Counted from the stretch's first letter, positions 1 to 8,696 are shown. The stretch: DNA of 64,000 nucleotides from JAGXQV01 sp964505475 (GCA_964505475.1 CAZDIJ010000001.1:62001-126000); one strand, 5' to 3'. A program made the numbers and translations. Notes: a model not told the origin generated them from the letters alone.

Positions 1-94
1 CTTTCAAGAAGCAAGATTTCATGGGAAGCTTTCATGAAAATAAAACGCGGACGAAGGGGATGGCCCACTCGCCCGTGCCGAATGACTTACTTCA

Positions 95-388
95 CTATTT
101 CTTCTTGCCTTCCATGCCGGACATGCCGCTCATACCAGACATCCCCGACATACCTTCCTGCTTGCCTTTCTTCTTGCCTTCCATGCCGGACATGCCGCTC
201 ATGCCGGACATGCCTTTCTGCCCTTCCATGCCGGACATGCCAGACATACCGCTCATGCCGGACATGCCCTTCTGACCTTCCATGCCGGACATACCGCTCA
301 TGCCGGACATGCCTTTCTGTTCGGCGATAGCGGCGCCGCCAATACACATGGAAAGCACGGAAGTAATAACGATGGTCTTGATTTTCAT
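95..388 (-). CDS. Secreted methionine-rich MSG-repeat protein
   Basis: This gene encodes a 97-residue protein. Residues 1-22 form a Sec signal peptide ending in AIA. The mature part is almost wholly repetitive: four blocks of three or four MSG units, each closed by ME and separated by short Lys/Gln/Gly linkers (GQKG, GKKKGKQEG). By my count 18 of about 75 mature residues are Met, and none are Cys, Trp or Tyr. GAGGT lies 6 bases before the ATG, which supports the start. Known Met-rich periplasmic proteins either bind Cu(I)/Ag(I) through MxxM motifs or act as sacrificial oxidant sinks, such as MrpX of Azospira, which is repaired by a methionine sulfoxide reductase. Either role here is inference. 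Downstream partners would lie beyond the left edge. Confidence 0.7.
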   Translation of the reverse strand: MKIKTIVITSVLSMCIGGAAIAEQKGMSGMSGMSGMEGQKGMSGMSGMSGMSGMEGQKGMSGMSGMSGMEGKKKGKQEGMSGMSGMSGMSGMEGKKK

Positions 389-1097
389 AAGATACCTCTT
401 CGAAGAGTTGGTTTTAGCTTGCCGGCTCGGTTGAGCCGGATAGTGAGCGCCCCCCCAAAGTACCTGGCACGCTCGCTTGCACTAAACGCACATTGCGTGC
501 CAGGCCGAAAAATGTCGCATATCATGCTGTTTTATAAACAAAAAAACACTTACGCACGAACGCCCCGCAAAAAGGTGGATATGCCATTTTGGCAGGAGAA
601 AACACGCGACATTCAGTAACACATTGTTTCAAATGAAAATAAACGCATGACAAAATATCAGGTTCGCACTGACGAACCGTACCGGTTCCCGCGCTCAGCC
701 AGCCGTCCGCCTTGGGCGTTCGCATTGCGGCGGCGACGCCGGCTTGCAGGCTCTTGCCCAGAAAACACGGCAGACAAAAAGGGAAGCGGCGAATGAGGGC
801 AGTGGTTGGAACTGCGTGAAAAAACCGATACGGACGGATTGGCATGCCGGGACGAAAAACCATCATGACCTGGCGCCGGACAGACATTTGAGGCGGTGCG
901 CCGGACGGACACTGCATAGTGGTGGACAAGCGCTTGCCGCAAACCGGCCGATTGCCGCCAGACAGTCGTTCGCCGAAGTACAACGCGGCTTGGCCGCTTC
1001 CTCAGAACGGGCGCGCCCTGGCTGTCGCGTAGCGGCATTACATGCTACCATCATCGAAAGAATGAGTTTTCGCTCGCTTTCCAAAGGGGATTTCGGA
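389..1097. other. Long intergenic region, no gene recognised
   Basis: About 700 bases separate the Met-rich gene from the SPOR gene, and they transcribe away from each other. Open frames here give Arg/Pro-rich, non-protein-like translations. Two inverted repeats are visible: CCGGCTC/GAGCCGG at 422-439 and CCTGGCACGC/GCGTGCCAGG at 463-472 and 495-504. Neither is followed by a T-run, so they look more like operator or RNA structures than terminators. The AT-rich part around 510-650 is the likeliest promoter area. Confidence 0.5.
396..407. promoter_or_regulatory. Perfect 12-bp palindrome upstream of Met-rich gene
   Basis: CTCTTCGAAGAG is a perfect palindrome that overlaps the ribosome-binding region just before the Met-rich gene. 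It could be an operator or an mRNA hairpin covering the Shine-Dalgarno sequence. It could also be chance. Confidence 0.25.
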
Positions 1098-1919
1098 ATG
1101 GCACAGGAAGAACAAGGCGACGACATCAAAAAACGCGCATTCAAGCGTGTCGCGGTAGCCGTCGTGCTGGCGCTGGTGGCGGCCGCCAGCCTGACCATGC
1201 TATCGCGCAGCCACAAACCGGCGCCGCAGCCGGAGCAAACGGTGCTGCCTGCCGAGCCGTCCGCCGCCGTCGAGCAGCCCGCTTCCGCCGTCGAGGCGGC
1301 AGCCCCCGAAATACCGCCGGCTTCGCCCGCCGCCGAAACACCGCCGGAACTCGCCGCGCCGCCCGCTACCCAGCCCCCGCCCCCGCCGCAAGTCATCAAC
1401 AGCACGCCGTCTCCCGCAAGAGAGGCATCCGGCAAGGCGGCCAAAACGCTTGCCACCAAACCCTACGCGGAATCACCGGCTAGCATGATGGCGCCCCCCG
1501 CCACCGGGCAAACCGCCAAACCGCGTTCCTCGCAGGAACTGGTGGTCGCTTCCAAGGAAGCGGTCAGGGATGCCCTCGCCAAATCCAATGGCGCGCCCGC
1601 CGCCGACGCCAAGGCGCCCGAGCCGAAAAAACTTGCCGAAGCGCCCAAGGCCATGGAGAAAAGCACCCCGCCGCCTCCGCCGCCCACCTCCGGCGGCCAT
1701 CCGCCGCCTGCCAAGAATTACGCGGTGCAATTGGGTGTCTTCTCCAACCCGGAAAACGCCATCCAGATGCAAGAAAAACTGGCGCAACAAGGCATCAAGT
1801 CGTACACCGAAACCCGGCTCAACGTCGGTCCGTTCCATAACAAGGCGGAAGCCGAGGCCGCCCAGGCCAAGCTGCGCGGCCTCGGCATCAGCGCGGTGGT
1901 GGTGTCCTTGTCCAAGTAG
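1098..1919 (+). CDS. SPOR-domain inner-membrane protein
   Basis: This is a 273-residue bitopic protein. A short basic cytoplasmic N-terminus (KKRAFKR) is followed by one membrane helix (about residues 17-33), a long Pro/Ala-rich periplasmic linker (about 40-200), and a C-terminal SPOR domain starting at NYAVQLGVFSNPENA. SPOR domains bind denuded septal peptidoglycan, so a role in cell division or cell-wall remodelling is expected. The ATG at 1098 is preceded by AAAGGGGA. The frame stays open upstream to 744, but the added residues look random and lack a ribosome site. The DUF2189 gene follows after 8 bases, so the two are probably co-transcribed. Confidence 0.8.
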   Translation: MAQEEQGDDIKKRAFKRVAVAVVLALVAAASLTMLSRSHKPAPQPEQTVLPAEPSAAVEQPASAVEAAAPEIPPASPAAETPPELAAPPATQPPPPPQVINSTPSPAREASGKAAKTLATKPYAESPASMMAPPATGQTAKPRSSQELVVASKEAVRDALAKSNGAPAADAKAPEPKKLAEAPKAMEKSTPPPPPPTSGGHPPPAKNYAVQLGVFSNPENAIQMQEKLAQQGIKSYTETRLNVGPFHNKAEAEAAQAKLRGLGISAVVVSLSK

Positions 1920-1927
1920 CCGCGGGC

Positions 1928-2680
1928 ATGAGCCAGTTATCGCCCCATAAGGCCAGCCTGGCCGATATTTACACTTGGCTGCGCGGGGGCTGGTCGCTCT
2001 TCCGGCAAACAGCAAGCGTCAGCTTGGCTTATGCCGGGGTGTTCTGGGCAGGCGCCGTCCTGATCTTCCCCGCCACCATCCTGCTGGGATTCACACCGAT
2101 GGCCATCCCTTTCGCCGGCGCCTTCATGCTCATCGCCCCGGTATTCCTGTGCGGTTTTTTCAGCATTGCCGACCGGGCGGCGGCTGGCGAAACGCCGCGT
2201 CTGCACGACGTGCTCGACGGGTTCCGCGCCAGCCCGCCGCGCTTGTGGGTGCTGGCGCTGGCGTGCGCCTTCCTGTTCCTGGTATGGATCACCGACGCCG
2301 CCACGGTTTACACCATGTACTTCGGCACCACGCCGACGTTTTTCCTGGTGGCCTTCCTGCAATCCCTGTTCCGCGACTGGAGCCTGATTTCCTTCCTCCT
2401 GTTCACATCGGTGATGGGATCGGTGCTGGCCTTCATCATTTTCGCCATCAGCGCCTTCGCCGTGCCGCTGCTGTACTACCGCCGCACCGACCTGGCCGGC
2501 GCGGTCGGCGCCAGCGTGCGCGGGATATTCGCCAACTTTCCCGCGATGATGGCCTGGGCGCTGCTGCTCGCCGCCGCCATCTTCATCTCCCTGCTGCTCT
2601 TCCTGCCCGCCTTCATCGTGGCGTTCCCGGTGCTTGCCTATGCCGGGCGGGAAGCCTACCGGACGGTATTCCCGGAGTAA
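1928..2680 (+). CDS. DUF2189-family integral membrane protein
   Basis: This 250-residue protein has six or so hydrophobic segments. Near the N-terminus it shows the pattern of DUF2189 (COG5473) proteins: WLRGGW-LFRQ, then SLAYAGVFW, then a segment ending in an IADRAAAGE-like motif. No catalytic residues are evident and the function of the family is unknown. It follows the SPOR gene by 8 bases. It is a confident gene by length and coding character, with only a family-level assignment. Confidence 0.7.
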   Translation: MSQLSPHKASLADIYTWLRGGWSLFRQTASVSLAYAGVFWAGAVLIFPATILLGFTPMAIPFAGAFMLIAPVFLCGFFSIADRAAAGETPRLHDVLDGFRASPPRLWVLALACAFLFLVWITDAATVYTMYFGTTPTFFLVAFLQSLFRDWSLISFLLFTSVMGSVLAFIIFAISAFAVPLLYYRRTDLAGAVGASVRGIFANFPAMMAWALLLAAAIFISLLLFLPAFIVAFPVLAYAGREAYRTVFPE

Positions 2681-2725
2681 GCCGCCCCGACAGGTCATTT
2701 TTCACAGAGACGAGGAAGCCGAACC

Positions 2726-3136
2726 ATGAAAATCCTACTGCTCCCACTGCTCCTGCTTTCCAGCCTGTCCGTCCAAGCCGGCGCCCTTTACCGCTGCGGC
2801 AACACCTTCAGCCAAATTCCCTGTGGAGATAACGCGCAAACGGTGCGGATGCAGGGTGGCGATGGCGGGAAAAGCGCCATTCCACCGGGGTTGGCGAAGC
2901 ACGTATGCGTCAGCGACCTGGGGAAATGGGTGCCGTTTCCCGACCCGGACAACCTCAAGATCGAATCCATGTCGCGCGGCACCCCGGAAATCATCGAATA
3001 CGCCGGCACCAAGCTGATGGCGCGGCGCTATGAACTCAGGGTCGACATCCGCAACGCCGGCCCCGGCAGAAGCTACAGTTGCTTCGCCAGCGAGGACAAC
3101 CAGAGAATATTGAAAGTCGTCGCCAACGGCGGCTAG
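2726..3136 (+). CDS. Small periplasmic protein, DUF4124-like N-terminus
   Basis: This gene encodes 136 residues with a signal peptide (residues 1-18, ending SVQA). The mature start, ALYRCGNTFSQIPCGD, resembles the YRC-G---S--PC pattern of DUF4124 proteins. Four Cys (the pair in the N-terminal motif plus two later) could form disulfides. No function is recognised. Its TAG stop codon is the first base triplet of the MITE-like element, so the insertion may have trimmed or replaced the original C-terminus. Confidence 0.65.
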   Translation: MKILLLPLLLLSSLSVQAGALYRCGNTFSQIPCGDNAQTVRMQGGDGGKSAIPPGLAKHVCVSDLGKWVPFPDPDNLKIESMSRGTPEIIEYAGTKLMARRYELRVDIRNAGPGRSYSCFASEDNQRILKVVANGG

Positions 3137-3364
3137 TGGTCTGCTTTTGAAATAGCGGGACAAATAAATTTTATGCCTCTAAACTATTCTCAGCTATCGC
3201 TCCTTCCCCTGCTCGCGGGGAAAAGCCGGGATGGGGGCAAGCAGCGGCGGCCATGCGGGCAAACGCCCCCACCCCAACCCTCCCCCGCGCGCTATGCGCG
3301 CAAGGGAGGGGGCGTTTGCTGAGAATAGTTTAGAGGCATGATAAATTTTGAAAGCAGACCACTA
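3135..3364. mobile_element. MITE-like inverted-repeat element, copy 1
   Basis: A non-coding element of about 230 bp lies between two convergent genes. Its outer ends read CTAG-TGGTCTGCTTT and, inverted, AAAGCAGACCA-CTAG. This is consistent with terminal inverted repeats inside a CTAG target duplication, as used by IS5-type transposases. Nested inside is a second inverted pair at 3173-3194 and 3318-3339 (core CCTCTAAACTATTCTCAG). The interior is GC-rich with C-runs typical of proteobacterial intergenic MITEs. The same interior recurs in opposite orientation at 16004-16190. No transposase is encoded, so mobilisation would be in trans. Both flanking genes take their TAG stop from the element ends. 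Confidence 0.7.
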
Positions 3365-4258
3365 GAACCCCATCAGCAGCAGCCAGAGCGGCAGGCTCGC
3401 CATCGCCAGCAAGGTGGTCAGCAATACCTGGGCGGCGACGATATTGCCGTCGCCGCCCATGCGCGCCGCCAGCACATAGGAGACCGTGGACAAGGGCAAT
3501 GCGGCCATCAGCACGACAGCGTGGAAATAAACGGCGTGCAGGCCGAACAGCACCGCCAGCCCCCAGGCCACCGCCGGCAGCACGCCCAGTTTGACGGCCA
3601 CCCCGTACCACAGGGTGCCGCGATGGCGGTTCAAACCCTGCAAACGCAAGCCGGCGCCGACCGCGATCAACCCCATCGGCAGCGAGGCTTGCGACAACAG
3701 CGCAATGGTGGCGCGCAAGCTTTCCGGCAGGTGCCATCCAGCCAGGCTGAATGTTATGCCGCCGGCCGTCGCCATAATCAGCGGGTTCAGAAAAATTTCC
3801 CGCAGCCAGTTCCCTTCGCCATGCCTTGCCAGCGCCCATACCGAGGCGATGTTCGCCATCGGCACGAGAAACCCCATCAGCAGGCCGATTGCCGCGATTC
3901 CCTGCTGGCCGTGCAGTGACCCGGCCAGCGCCAGCCCGATATAGCTGTTGAAGCGGAACGAGCACTGGAACGCCGAGGCGAATACCCGCGGCGGGTCGCG
4001 AAACAGGTATTTGGCGGCATATCCCAGGATCATCCCGGCGAGCATGAACAATACGCCGGCTTCCAGCATCGGCGCGGCGCTGGCGAAATCGACGCGGAAA
4101 CCGGAGAGCGAATGAAACAGCAGCGCGGGAAAAAACACGAAGTAGACCAGCTTGTCGAGCTGGCTCCAGAAGTCCTCGCGGAATCCGATCAAGCGCCGCA
4201 GCCCGGCTCCCAGCAGGATCAGGGCGAAAACCGGAAGGATCGCCAGAACGGCGCTCAT
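3362..4258 (-). CDS. AEC (auxin efflux carrier) family permease
   Basis: This 298-residue polytopic protein has about ten hydrophobic segments in the two five-helix halves expected for AEC transporters. It has the family's characteristic N-terminus (ILPVFALILLGAGLRR) and C-terminal helices. Members export or import organic acids such as malate or malonate, but the substrate cannot be read from sequence. It lies 68 bases downstream of dctM on the same strand, so it may be the last gene of an organic-acid transport unit. Its stop codon lies in the end of the MITE-like element. Confidence 0.8.
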   Translation of the reverse strand: MSAVLAILPVFALILLGAGLRRLIGFREDFWSQLDKLVYFVFFPALLFHSLSGFRVDFASAAPMLEAGVLFMLAGMILGYAAKYLFRDPPRVFASAFQCSFRFNSYIGLALAGSLHGQQGIAAIGLLMGFLVPMANIASVWALARHGEGNWLREIFLNPLIMATAGGITFSLAGWHLPESLRATIALLSQASLPMGLIAVGAGLRLQGLNRHRGTLWYGVAVKLGVLPAVAWGLAVLFGLHAVYFHAVVLMAALPLSTVSYVLAARMGGDGNIVAAQVLLTTLLAMASLPLWLLLMGF

Positions 4259-4326
4259 CCCCCAGCCGTTCCGGCAATAACGCCCCGGCGCCGGGAAGGG
4301 ACGTTATGGAATATCATCCGCTCGCC

Positions 4327-5619
4327 TTATTTGCTATACAACAGGTTCGGCAGCCACAACGAAATTTCCGGCACATAGGTCACCAGCATCAGATAGGCCA
4401 GCATGACGAATACCCAGGGCAAGGTGGCGACGGTCACTTCGGTCAAGCCCATCTTGGCGAGATGGCTGGCGACGAACAGGTTGAGTCCCACCGGCGGATG
4501 GATCATGCCGATTTCCATGTTGACCACCATGATGATGCCAAGATGGATCGGGTCGATGCCCAATGCCTTGGCGATGGGCAGGAACAGCGGCGCCAGGATC
4601 AGCACGATGGAACTCGGCTCCATGAACTGCCCCGCCGCCAGCAGGGCGAGATTGACGATCAGCAGGAACACCCAGGGCGACAACTGCTGATCGGTCACCC
4701 AATGGGAAATCGCCTGGGGTATCTGCTCGGAAGTCAGCAGGAACGAGAACAGGATGGCGTTGGTGATGATGTACAGCAGCATCGCGCTGGTGTTGGCGCC
4801 CCTCAACAGCACCTGGGGTACTTCCTTCCACTTGAGATCGCGGTAGATGAACAGCGCCGCAGCGAAGGAGTACACCGCCGCCACGGCGGCTGCCTCGGTG
4901 GGCGTGAAGATGCCGCCGTAGATGCCGCCCATGACGATGACGACCAGGAACAACCCCCACCAGGCATCCTTGAACGATGTCCAAAGTTCCCCGGCGCTCG
5001 GTTTGGGCAAGGTCGGGAAATTGTTGCGCTTGGCCTGGACGTACACCAGGCTCATCAGGATCATAGCCAGCAGGAATCCGGGAACGATGCCGGCGACGAA
5101 CAGCTTGCCTGCGGATTCCGAGGTGGAAACCGCGTAGATAATCATCACGATCGACGGCGGAATCAGGATGCCCAGGCTGCCGGCGGTGGTAATCACCCCC
5201 ACGCCGAAACGCTTGGGATAACCCGCCTTGACCATCGCGGGAAGCATCACCGAACCGATGGCCATCACCGTCGCCGGGCTGGAGCCGGAAATCGTGGCGA
5301 AGAAGGCGCACGCCAGCACCGCCGCCATCGCCATGCCGCCCGGCATCCAACCGACCAGGTTGTTGGCGAAGCGGATGATGCGCGCGGCGATCTTGCCGTC
5401 GGTAAGAAACTGGCCGGACAGCACGAAGAACGGCACCGCCATGATGGCGAAGCTCTCCAGGCCGGTGAACAGGCGTTGCGAGATGATGTTGACGGTATCA
5501 ATGGAAAACGAGGAAAAGAACAGCAGGAACACCAGCACCGTCATGCCCAGCGCGATGGAAATCGGCGTGCTGGTAATCAGGAAGAGCAGCAGGATGGATA
5601 CGATAAGCAGGAAAGTCAT
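4327..5619 (-). CDS. dctM: TRAP transporter large permease (DctM)
   Basis: This 430-residue protein has about twelve membrane helices and the DctM signatures: the N-terminal block with PFFVLSGQFL, the ATISGSSPATVMAIGSVMLPAMVKAGYP segment, and GSLGILIPPSIVMIIYAV. It is the ion-coupled translocation subunit of a tripartite ATP-independent periplasmic transporter. Its ATG overlaps the stop of dctQ (ATGA), so translation is coupled. Length and motifs are those of an intact family member. Substrate class is probably C4-dicarboxylates or another organic acid. Confidence 0.93.
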   Translation of the reverse strand: MTFLLIVSILLLFLITSTPISIALGMTVLVFLLFFSSFSIDTVNIISQRLFTGLESFAIMAVPFFVLSGQFLTDGKIAARIIRFANNLVGWMPGGMAMAAVLACAFFATISGSSPATVMAIGSVMLPAMVKAGYPKRFGVGVITTAGSLGILIPPSIVMIIYAVSTSESAGKLFVAGIVPGFLLAMILMSLVYVQAKRNNFPTLPKPSAGELWTSFKDAWWGLFLVVIVMGGIYGGIFTPTEAAAVAAVYSFAAALFIYRDLKWKEVPQVLLRGANTSAMLLYIITNAILFSFLLTSEQIPQAISHWVTDQQLSPWVFLLIVNLALLAAGQFMEPSSIVLILAPLFLPIAKALGIDPIHLGIIMVVNMEIGMIHPPVGLNLFVASHLAKMGLTEVTVATLPWVFVMLAYLMLVTYVPEISLWLPNLLYSK

Positions 5620-6149
5620 TTGATGCCTCCTTGCACCACATCGAGATCACGGTCTTCTTCCTCGCCATAGGTGTGGCTGGGGAGGTGGCCGGTCTTGAGG
5701 AAGTGCGCCAGCACCTGAAAAAAGCGGTAACACATCAGACCGGAACCGAGAGGAATCGCCAGATAGATGATCCACATCGGCATTTCCAAATCCGGCGATT
5801 CCTGCCCGGTTCCATGAATAAAAATCACCCAGCGCGCCCCGAAAAAAGCGATCACCCCGGTGAAGATCAGCCCTAGCGACAAGGCAACGGCCACCATGCG
5901 CCGCCGGTTGGCGGGGCTGACCCAGTTGACGACGAAATCGACGCCGATGTGAATCCCGGTGCGCACGCCGTAAGCCGCGCCGAACTTGGCCATCCAGATG
6001 AACAGATAAATGGTCAATTCCTGCGCCCAACTGATGCCGCCCCCGGTGGTATAGCGCATGACTACCGCGACGAAGGTCACCAGGCTTGCGGCGGCGATGA
6101 AGGAACCGATAATCCATTCCTCCAGGTGGTCGAGAAAACGGTTAATCAC
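5616..6149 (-). CDS. dctQ: TRAP transporter small permease (DctQ)
   Basis: This gene encodes 177 residues with four membrane helices and the DctQ pattern (WAQELTIYLFIWMAKFGAAYGVRTGIHIGVDF). The small subunit scaffolds DctM and the binding protein. I chose the GTG start at 6149 because AGGAG lies 6 bases upstream. The in-frame ATG at 6185 sits inside the terminator hairpin and has no ribosome site. The gene is separated from dctP by that hairpin and overlaps dctM by 4 bases. Confidence 0.88.
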   Translation of the reverse strand: MINRFLDHLEEWIIGSFIAAASLVTFVAVVMRYTTGGGISWAQELTIYLFIWMAKFGAAYGVRTGIHIGVDFVVNWVSPANRRRMVAVALSLGLIFTGVIAFFGARWVIFIHGTGQESPDLEMPMWIIYLAIPLGSGLMCYRFFQVLAHFLKTGHLPSHTYGEEEDRDLDVVQGGIK

Positions 6150-6167
6150 GGCGTTCTCCTGGCATGC

Positions 6168-6194
6168 AAAAAAAGACCCCGGCACATGCCGGGG
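6168..6194 (-). terminator. Intra-operon terminator between dctP and dctQ
   Basis: On the minus strand CCCCGGC-ATGT-GCCGGGG is followed by TCTTTTTTT, a standard intrinsic terminator. Placed after the binding-protein gene, it would let dctP be expressed above the two membrane subunits, as is common for TRAP and ABC systems. Confidence 0.8.
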
Positions 6195-6267
6195 AAAGGG
6201 GAGGAACTATTGAGGCCGCCATGGAAAAGATTGTTGTTCATTTCGCTTCGGCGGCCGGGCTGCGGGT

Positions 6268-7278
6268 TTATTTCTTGCCTTCTTTTTCGACTTGCGCCGC
6301 GGTATTGTAGATCGACTGGATGATGTCCTTGCCGATCTTGTCCTCGAACTCCTTATGCACCGGCAGCAGCACCTTGTACCACTCTTGCCGGCCTTGCAGG
6401 GGCAGCACGTAAACCTCGGTGGTCTTGGCCGCCCTCACCTTGTTCAGCGCCTCGTCATTCTCCTTCTTGGCGATGTCGCGCTCGAAAGCGGTCGCTTCGG
6501 TCATCGCCTGTTCAAGCTGGGTGCGAACGTCGGCGGGCAGGCCTTCCCAGAATTTCTTGTTGACGATCACCGCGTAGCCGAGGAAGCCATGGTCGGATAC
6601 CGTCAAATACTTCTGCACCTCGTGCATTTTCTGGGTGTAGAGGTTGTCCGGTGGATTCTCGGTGCCATCCACCACGCCTTGCTGCAAGGCCGTGTAAACC
6701 TCGGAAAACGCCATCACCTGAGGATTGGCGCCCAGCGCCTTCATCTGCGCGTCCAGCACCTTGGAGGACTGGATGCGCATCTTCACGCCCTTGAAGTCCT
6801 CCACCGTGCGCAACGGCTTGTTCGCGCTCATCACCTTGAACCCGTTGTCCCAGAACGCCAAACCCTTCAGCCCCTTGGATTCGAGCTTGGCAAACAGCTT
6901 TTTGCCGACCTCGCCGTCCATCACCCGATGCACGACCTCATAGTTGGGAAAAATATAGGGTAAATCGAACACCTCGAACTCACGCGCCCCCAGCGGGCCG
7001 AATTTCGACAGCGAAGGCGCCAGCATCTGCACCGCGTTGGCCTGCAAGGCCTCGGTTTCCTCGCGGTCCTTATACAACTGGCTATTGGGATAAATCTCGA
7101 CCTTGACGACGCCCTTGGTCTTTTCCTCCGCCAACTGCTTGAATTTCTCGGCCGCCCGGCCTTTCGGCGTATCGGGCGCCACCACATGGCTGAACTTGAT
7201 GACGATTTCGCCCGCTGCCTGCGCCGCGCCGCCGAAGGCCAAGGCCACGGCAAAAATCACCCCGCTGATGAGCTTCAT
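6268..7278 (-). CDS. dctP: TRAP transporter periplasmic binding protein (DctP)
   Basis: This 336-residue protein has a signal peptide (residues 1-21, AAQA) followed by a full DctP fold: IKFSHVVAPDTPKGRAAEKF near the start, the GVKMRIQSSKVLDAQMKALGA hinge segment with the Arg that normally clamps the substrate carboxylate, and FSEVYTALQQGVVDGTENP. It delivers an organic acid to DctQM. It is the first gene of the unit; a good ribosome site (GGAG) precedes the ATG, and the upstream AT-rich CTTATATAAG at 7344-7353 may belong to its promoter. No DctS/DctR regulator is nearby. Confidence 0.93.
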   Translation of the reverse strand: MKLISGVIFAVALAFGGAAQAAGEIVIKFSHVVAPDTPKGRAAEKFKQLAEEKTKGVVKVEIYPNSQLYKDREETEALQANAVQMLAPSLSKFGPLGAREFEVFDLPYIFPNYEVVHRVMDGEVGKKLFAKLESKGLKGLAFWDNGFKVMSANKPLRTVEDFKGVKMRIQSSKVLDAQMKALGANPQVMAFSEVYTALQQGVVDGTENPPDNLYTQKMHEVQKYLTVSDHGFLGYAVIVNKKFWEGLPADVRTQLEQAMTEATAFERDIAKKENDEALNKVRAAKTTEVYVLPLQGRQEWYKVLLPVHKEFEDKIGKDIIQSIYNTAAQVEKEGKK

Positions 7279-7358
7279 TTTATTCTCCTCGCTTATGGAT
7301 ATGACAATTCAGGAGTGGTCAGCCGACAAGCGCCGCGACTCATCTTATATAAGACATG

Positions 7359-8696
7359 TTATAGATGAATCTCGAACCTTGCAAGCACCCCCTCCTCCTC
7401 CGGCCCAGCCCGGAAGGCGCAATCAATCGCCACACCGGGCACGAACACCAGTTGATCGCCGCAAAACAATAGCGGCAAGCTTTCCCTCCGCCACGGCGGG
7501 ACAGCAGTTTCCTGCAAAAGGTTCTTCAGGCTGCGCGAAGGGCGTCCGCACACCGGGCGCAACCGCTCCCCGCCGCGTCGGTAGCGCACGGTAAGCCCCC
7601 CGTTTTTCAAGCGCTCCAGGCTGATGCCCTCGCCGCGGCGGCGCTCGAAACTCAACCTGCCGCACGGCAATTCCAATATTTCTTCAAAGCGCCACGGCAG
7701 GGAAAGTTCCGGCAATCCGGAGCGGCGCCCGCGCAGGACATAGACCACGTCCCGGTAGCGGCGCAGTTCGAATTCCCCCAGGCTGATATGAATGCGCGCA
7801 TCCGGCCGGGCATCCGTCAACTGGCGCAGAATCTCCTCCAGGCGCAGCGCGGAAGGCATGGTCACGCCCTGTAGGTCGAGAAAGTAGCGCAGCAGGTTTT
7901 TGGCGCGGGCGGGCGACAACTGCCGCAGCGCGCCGGCATGCAGACGGTTTTCCCTGACCGCGTCCCGCGCGTCGCCGGCAGCCAGTTCATCCATCAACCC
8001 GGCCGCCTCGGCCAAATGCCGGCTGGCGCGCACCAAGGTTTGCCTACAGGCGGGGAAACGCCGCTCCAGAAGCGGCAGCACGTCGTGACGCAGGAAATTC
8101 CGGTCGAAACCGAGATCCCGATTGCTCTCATCTTCAACCCAGGTCAAGCCGCGTTCCTTGGCATAGGCCACGATTGCCGCGCGCGGCACGTCGAGCAGGG
8201 GGCGCAGGATGGACATCGAAGCGCCCAAGCCGCGCACCTCGGGCATGCCGCTCAATCCTTTCGCGCCGGCGCCGCGCAGCAGTTGCAGCAGGACGGTTTC
8301 CGCCTGGTCGTCGAGATGTTGCGCCAGCGCCAGGAAATCGGTATCGCACTGCGCAAAAACCCGGTAGCGCGCTTCGCGCGCCAGGGCTTCCAGGCTTTCG
8401 CCGCCCGATCTGTCCAGCGTCACGGCTTCCTCGGCGAACGGCACGCCGTGGCGGGCGCACAAGCCGGCGCAAAAACGCCCCCAGGCGGGGGCGTTCGGGC
8501 TGATCCGGTGATTGACGTAAAGCGCGGAAAGATGAAAATCCAGTGACGGGCGCAATTGGCGCAGAATGTCGAACAACACCACGGAATCCACCCCGCCGCT
8601 CAGTGCCAGCGTCACCCGCCCGCCGGAACCGACCCGGCCGGCCAGCCTGGCGGCGGCATGCTCGATCAAATCATCACACTTCCTTGAATTTGCCAT
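7359..8696 (-). CDS. tilS: tRNA(Ile)-lysidine synthetase
   Basis: TilS uses ATP and lysine to convert C34 of tRNA-Ile(CAU) to lysidine, which is essential for AUA decoding. The 445-residue protein has the PP-loop SGGVDS near residue 35 and the ALAQHLDDQAETVLLQLLRGAGAKGLSGM block of the N-type ATPase domain. The C-terminal TilS substrate-binding and lysidine domains include the RYRRGGERLRP motif. The ATG at 8696 overlaps the end of accA by 23 bases. A TTG 9 codons later sits behind AAGGAAG and is an alternative start. Confidence 0.95.
   Translation of the reverse strand: MANSRKCDDLIEHAAARLAGRVGSGGRVTLALSGGVDSVVLFDILRQLRPSLDFHLSALYVNHRISPNAPAWGRFCAGLCARHGVPFAEEAVTLDRSGGESLEALAREARYRVFAQCDTDFLALAQHLDDQAETVLLQLLRGAGAKGLSGMPEVRGLGASMSILRPLLDVPRAAIVAYAKERGLTWVEDESNRDLGFDRNFLRHDVLPLLERRFPACRQTLVRASRHLAEAAGLMDELAAGDARDAVRENRLHAGALRQLSPARAKNLLRYFLDLQGVTMPSALRLEEILRQLTDARPDARIHISLGEFELRRYRDVVYVLRGRRSGLPELSLPWRFEEILELPCGRLSFERRRGEGISLERLKNGGLTVRYRRGGERLRPVCGRPSRSLKNLLQETAVPPWRRESLPLLFCGDQLVFVPGVAIDCAFRAGPEEEGVLARFEIHL

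Noticed and set aside
100..340. Regular repeats that could suggest a CRISPR array
   Set aside because: The repeats are contiguous in-frame MSG codons with no unique spacers and a signal peptide in front.
463..504. Inverted repeat as an intrinsic terminator
   Set aside because: The 22-base loop and absence of a T-run on either strand do not fit a terminator.
744..1097. In-frame upstream extension of the SPOR-domain gene
   Set aside because: The translation is random-looking and has no ribosome site, while the ATG at 1098 has AAAGGGGA and gives a proper membrane anchor.
4306..5670. 454-codon open frame on the plus strand
   Set aside because: It is antisense to dctM and its composition (Gln/His/Asp-rich) is that of a GC-rich shadow frame.
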